Made by a program: the position numbers and the translations under genes. From assembly GCA_011040545.1 (NCBI GenBank), contig DQYM01000021.1, positions 1 to 6,798 of the forward strand: a DNA stretch of 6,798 nt, in the 5' to 3' direction. Below, in pieces: positions 4,678 through 6,798 of this stretch. This DNA is from Candidatus Bathyarchaeota archaeon. GTDB taxonomy: Archaea; Thermoproteota; Bathyarchaeia; EX4484-135. The number at the start of each line of letters is the position of its first letter. Position 1 is the first letter of the stretch. The notes under the pieces are model-generated. The model was not told where the DNA came from and searched no databases. It was given only the letters and a program-made list of their open reading frames with translations.

Positions 4678-5586
4678 TTACGACCTAAGCTGCTCAAGTA
4701 CCTTGCTAGCCAATAAGTAGCCTATGTCCAATCCCGTGCACTCCTGAAGCCCCTTCCAGTTAGGAGCTGCATTTACTTCTAGGGCTATGAACTGGCCATC
4801 TACTTCTATAACATCTAGACCAGCATAGAGTAGGCCTAGCTCTTGAACGGCCTTCTTACACATCTCCTCTAGCTCTGCTGGCACTTCTGCCCTTATCATA
4901 CGTGCCCCCTGTGCTACGTTCTTCTTCCAGGAGCCAGGTGGGCTGATCTTCTCAGCCGATGCCACGACCTCGCCAGCTAGCATGAAGATCCTTAGCTCAC
5001 GGCCACCCTCGCCTAGGAACTCCTGGAGGTAGAGTGGGTAACCATGCGTCTCCAGCATCCTAAGTATGTTGAAGGCTAGGTCCCTATCCTCAAATAGCAT
5101 GGAGCCAAAGCCTAGGGAGCCAGTTATGGGCTTGAAGACGAACTTGCCCATGGAGCTTGATAGCCTGTAGGCCACGGGGGATAGCTCAGTTAGGTAAGTC
5201 CTAGGCACCATGAAGCCTGCCCTCCTAAGGGCCAGCAGAGCAGAGAACTTATCCCGTGCTCTCTCAAGGGCCTGAATTGGGTTTATCAGGAGGGAGCCGA
5301 GCTCCTCAGCAGCCCTTAGCACGGCCTTCCTAGCGACAAGCTGCTCGTGCGTGCCGTGGCCAAGCGATCTTATGAAGCAGGCCTCAGGCACCATTAGCTC
5401 CCCTGGGCCATGCCAGAGCTTGATGCCATCTGGCCCCACGTAGGCAGATAGGTCCTGCGCCCTAACTAGCCGTGAGGAGCCAAATAGCTGCCTGCAGGCC
5501 CTAGCTAATGCTAGGTCGTTCCAATCTGGCCCCCTGCCCACTACTATTAGGGCTAGCAAGCCGAGCTGCCCTCCAGCCCATTCCAT
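4678..5586 (-). CDS. RimK-like ATP-grasp ligase, possible alpha-glutamate ligase of CofF/MptN type
   Basis: This is an ATP-dependent carboxylate-amine ligase of the RimK/LysX/CofF/MptN group. Counting from ATG 5586, the N-terminal strand LLALIVVGRGPDWND is at 10-24. ATP-grasp signs follow: INPIQALERARDKF at 101-114, FVFKPITGSLGFGSM at 149-163 (ATP-binding lysine and glycine loop), LYLQEFLGEGGRELRIFM at 185-202, KKNVAQGARM at 221-230, LDVIEVDG at 257-264, and metal-binding ALEVNAAPNWKGLQECTGLD at 268-287. The EVN and TGLD ends are typical of enzymes that add glutamate to a cofactor or carrier. Nearby F420 genes make CofF-like addition to F420 possible, but the strand is opposite and MptN-like or carrier ligation is equally open. 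Starts at ATG 5607 or TTG 5559 (GGAGG 10 nt upstream) are alternatives; 5586 fits TATA boxes at 5605-5629, which would lie on or inside a gene starting at 5607. Confidence 0.72.
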   Translation of the reverse strand: MEWAGGQLGLLALIVVGRGPDWNDLALARACRQLFGSSRLVRAQDLSAYVGPDGIKLWHGPGELMVPEACFIRSLGHGTHEQLVARKAVLRAAEELGSLLINPIQALERARDKFSALLALRRAGFMVPRTYLTELSPVAYRLSSSMGKFVFKPITGSLGFGSMLFEDRDLAFNILRMLETHGYPLYLQEFLGEGGRELRIFMLAGEVVASAEKISPPGSWKKNVAQGARMIRAEVPAELEEMCKKAVQELGLLYAGLDVIEVDGQFIALEVNAAPNWKGLQECTGLDIGYLLASKVLEQLRS

Positions 5587-5604
5587 AGGGGCGTGGGGGC
5601 TGAA

Positions 5605-5629
5605 CATTTAAGGGCACCCTCATTTAAGG
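5605..5629. promoter_or_regulatory. Divergent promoter with a repeated TATA-like box
   Basis: CATTTAAGG occurs twice, at 5605-5613 and 5621-5629, 16 nt apart. Read on the plus strand, the first box predicts a start near 5635, just before the ribosome binding site of the helicase gene; the second predicts a nearly leaderless start near 5651. Read on the minus strand as CCTTAAATG they predict starts near 5583 and 5599 for the ATP-grasp gene. The region probably drives both genes. Confidence 0.45.
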
Positions 5630-5634
5630 CCTAA

Positions 5635-5641
5635 GTGAGGT
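5635..5641 (+). promoter_or_regulatory. Ribosome binding site of the helicase gene
   Basis: GTGAGGT lies 6 nt before GTG 5648. It favours this start over TTG 5654, two codons downstream in the same frame. Confidence 0.5.
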
Positions 5642-5647
5642 AGCTAG

Positions 5648-6798
5648 GTGGCCTTGAGAGCTGATGCTATCCTTGAGGACATAGATAGAGGCCTAAGGGC
5701 CTCAAGAGGCAGCCCCCGCTTCATATACGTTCACGAGGAGGTAGTTAGGGAGCCAGAGCCTGGCCCAAGGGTTGAGCAGGTGGGCCTTCACGAGGCCCTA
5801 GTGGAGAGGCTTAAGGACTCTGGCATAGAGAGGCTTTATAAGTTCCAGTATGAAGCCTACAAGGCCATTACAAGTGGTGAGGATGTCTTCTTGGCTTCTG
5901 GGGCTGCAACTGGCAAGACAGAGGCATTCATACTGCCAGTACTGGATATGGCCGTGAAGGAGGGAGCTAAATCCATCATCATATATCCAACTAAGGCCTT
6001 AGCTAGGGATCAGCTAGTTAGGTTTAGGCGCTACTCCATTCCCTTCCTGCTTAGGATGGCCGTTCTAGATGGTGATACGCCTAGGCACGAGAGGGAGCGC
6101 ATATACTCCAACCCACCCGACCTACTCATAACTAACCCAGATATGATACACTTCAGCCTCCCACGCTCCAGGCGGTTTAGGGCCTTGGCCTCTGGCGCTA
6201 AGGTCGTAGTCCTAGATGAGGCCCATGTGTATGAGGGGTCATTTGGCTCCCACGTGAGGCTAGTGCTTGAGCGCCTAAGGGCGTGTTCTGGCCATGATGT
6301 GCAGTTCGTGGCAAGCTCAGCTACCATAGGCAACCCAGCTGAGCTAGGGGAGCTCCTCTTCGGGAGGCAGGTTAAGGTCATAGAGGGCGTTAGGAGGCGG
6401 AGGGGGAAGGCATACCATGTCCTAGTGAGCGCTGGAGTCCTAGGCAGGTGGAGCGTTACGGCTAGGCTCCTCTACCTAGCCACTAGGGCTGGCCTTAGGT
6501 GCCTTGCCTTCGTTGATAGCCAGCAGATGTGCGAGGTAGTAGCCCGCATAGCTAGGAAGCAGGGAGCCCACGTCATGGTCCATAGGGCTGGCCTCCTGAG
6601 GGAGGAGAGGCATGAGGTAGAAGATAAGCTGAAGTCGGGGGAGCTTGAGGGCGTTGTTGCTACTCCTACCCTTGAGCTAGGCATAGACATAGGGCTGCTT
6701 GATGCAGTTATCATGGCATCCCCTCCCCCAAGCTTCGCTAGGTACCTACAGAGGGCAGGTAGGGCTGGTAGGAGGGGGAGGCCAGGCTACATATTCAC
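5648..6798 (+). CDS. YprA/MrfA/Hrq1-like DEAD/DEAH-box helicase (partial, 3' end cut)
   Basis: The frame runs open from GTG 5648 to the window end and gives 383 residues. It is a superfamily 2 ATP-dependent helicase with both RecA-like domains nearly complete. Q-type motif YKFQYEAYKAI is at 64-74, Walker A ASGAATGKTEAF at 83-94, motif Ia YPTKALARDQ at 113-122, and ITNPDMIHFSLP at 161-172. Walker B LDEAHVYEGSFGSH is at 189-202, motif III SSATIGNP at 223-230, motif V TPTLELGIDIG at 339-349, and motif VI YLQRAGRAGRRGRPG at 366-380. The TNPDM element with DEAHVY and the RAGRAGRR end point to the YprA/MrfA/Hrq1 branch, whose members work in DNA repair and usually carry a C-terminal DUF1998 zinc domain, here beyond the edge. 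The start is supported by GTGAGGT 6 nt upstream. It is divergent from the ATP-grasp gene. The substrate is not known; Lhr-type helicases are the nearest alternative. Confidence 0.85.
   Translation, partial: MALRADAILEDIDRGLRASRGSPRFIYVHEEVVREPEPGPRVEQVGLHEALVERLKDSGIERLYKFQYEAYKAITSGEDVFLASGAATGKTEAFILPVLDMAVKEGAKSIIIYPTKALARDQLVRFRRYSIPFLLRMAVLDGDTPRHERERIYSNPPDLLITNPDMIHFSLPRSRRFRALASGAKVVVLDEAHVYEGSFGSHVRLVLERLRACSGHDVQFVASSATIGNPAELGELLFGRQVKVIEGVRRRRGKAYHVLVSAGVLGRWSVTARLLYLATRAGLRCLAFVDSQQMCEVVARIARKQGAHVMVHRAGLLREERHEVEDKLKSGELEGVVATPTLELGIDIGLLDAVIMASPPPSFARYLQRAGRAGRRGRPGYIF

Noticed and set aside
6031..6714. Two minus-strand frames opposite the helicase (6031-6381 and 6472-6714)
   Set aside because: The plus strand carries consecutive helicase motifs through the whole stretch, so these are antisense shadows.
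1..6798. Mobile element, CRISPR array, tRNA or rRNA
   Set aside because: No transposase, terminal inverted repeats, spaced direct repeats or RNA gene signatures were found on either strand. Almost all the window is taken up by chromosomal-type genes.

Overview
The window looks like a piece of a chromosome from an archaeon, probably a thermophilic member of the TACK group, although the lineage cannot be fixed from 6.8 kb. The evidence is threefold. There are genes for coenzyme F420 synthesis (cofD, cofC) and a DUF99 gene, a family known mainly from archaea. TATA-like boxes lie about 25 bp from the predicted transcription starts. Codon use favours AGG for arginine, ATA for isoleucine and CTA for leucine, with GTG and TTG starts and GGTGAGG- or GGAGG-type ribosome binding sites. 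The window is gene-dense, with no IS element, tRNA, rRNA or CRISPR array visible.

Layout. At 1-856 (+) lie the C-terminal end of a metallo-beta-lactamase-fold hydrolase and pyrE (orotate phosphoribosyltransferase), closed by a hairpin plus oligo-T terminator. At 880-1446 (-) is a small polytopic membrane protein that looks like the substrate-binding (S) component of an ECF vitamin transporter. It is divergent from a tightly packed + strand operon at 1548-4411: an FbiB-C-like nitroreductase, cofD, cofC and a DUF99 protein. The first two joints have a 4-nt overlap and a 1-nt gap, and the third a 4-nt overlap. At 4408-4563 (-) is a small, easily missed zinc-ribbon protein whose stop codon overlaps that of DUF99. 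At 4678-5586 (-) is a RimK-like ATP-grasp ligase. From 5648 to the window end (+) runs a YprA/MrfA/Hrq1-like superfamily 2 helicase, cut by the window edge.

How the genes work together. CofC activates a three-carbon phosphoacid (phosphoenolpyruvate or 2-phospho-L-lactate) with GTP, and CofD transfers it to the deazaflavin Fo. The nitroreductase resembles the C-terminal domain of mycobacterial FbiB, which reduces dehydro-F420-0 to F420-0. The three adjacent genes therefore read as a complete PEP-type route to F420-0 in an archaeon. The glutamate ligase CofE and the Fo synthase genes are not in the window. The ATP-grasp ligase could be a CofF/MptN-type alpha-glutamate ligase acting on F420 or a related cofactor, but this is unproven.

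The most interesting signals are the free-standing reductase in the F420 operon, a cluster of four GACCAC/GTGGTC half-sites in the divergent promoter region shared with the ECF-type gene, and the pairing of a RimK-like ligase with a tiny zinc-ribbon protein, which recalls LysX/LysW.
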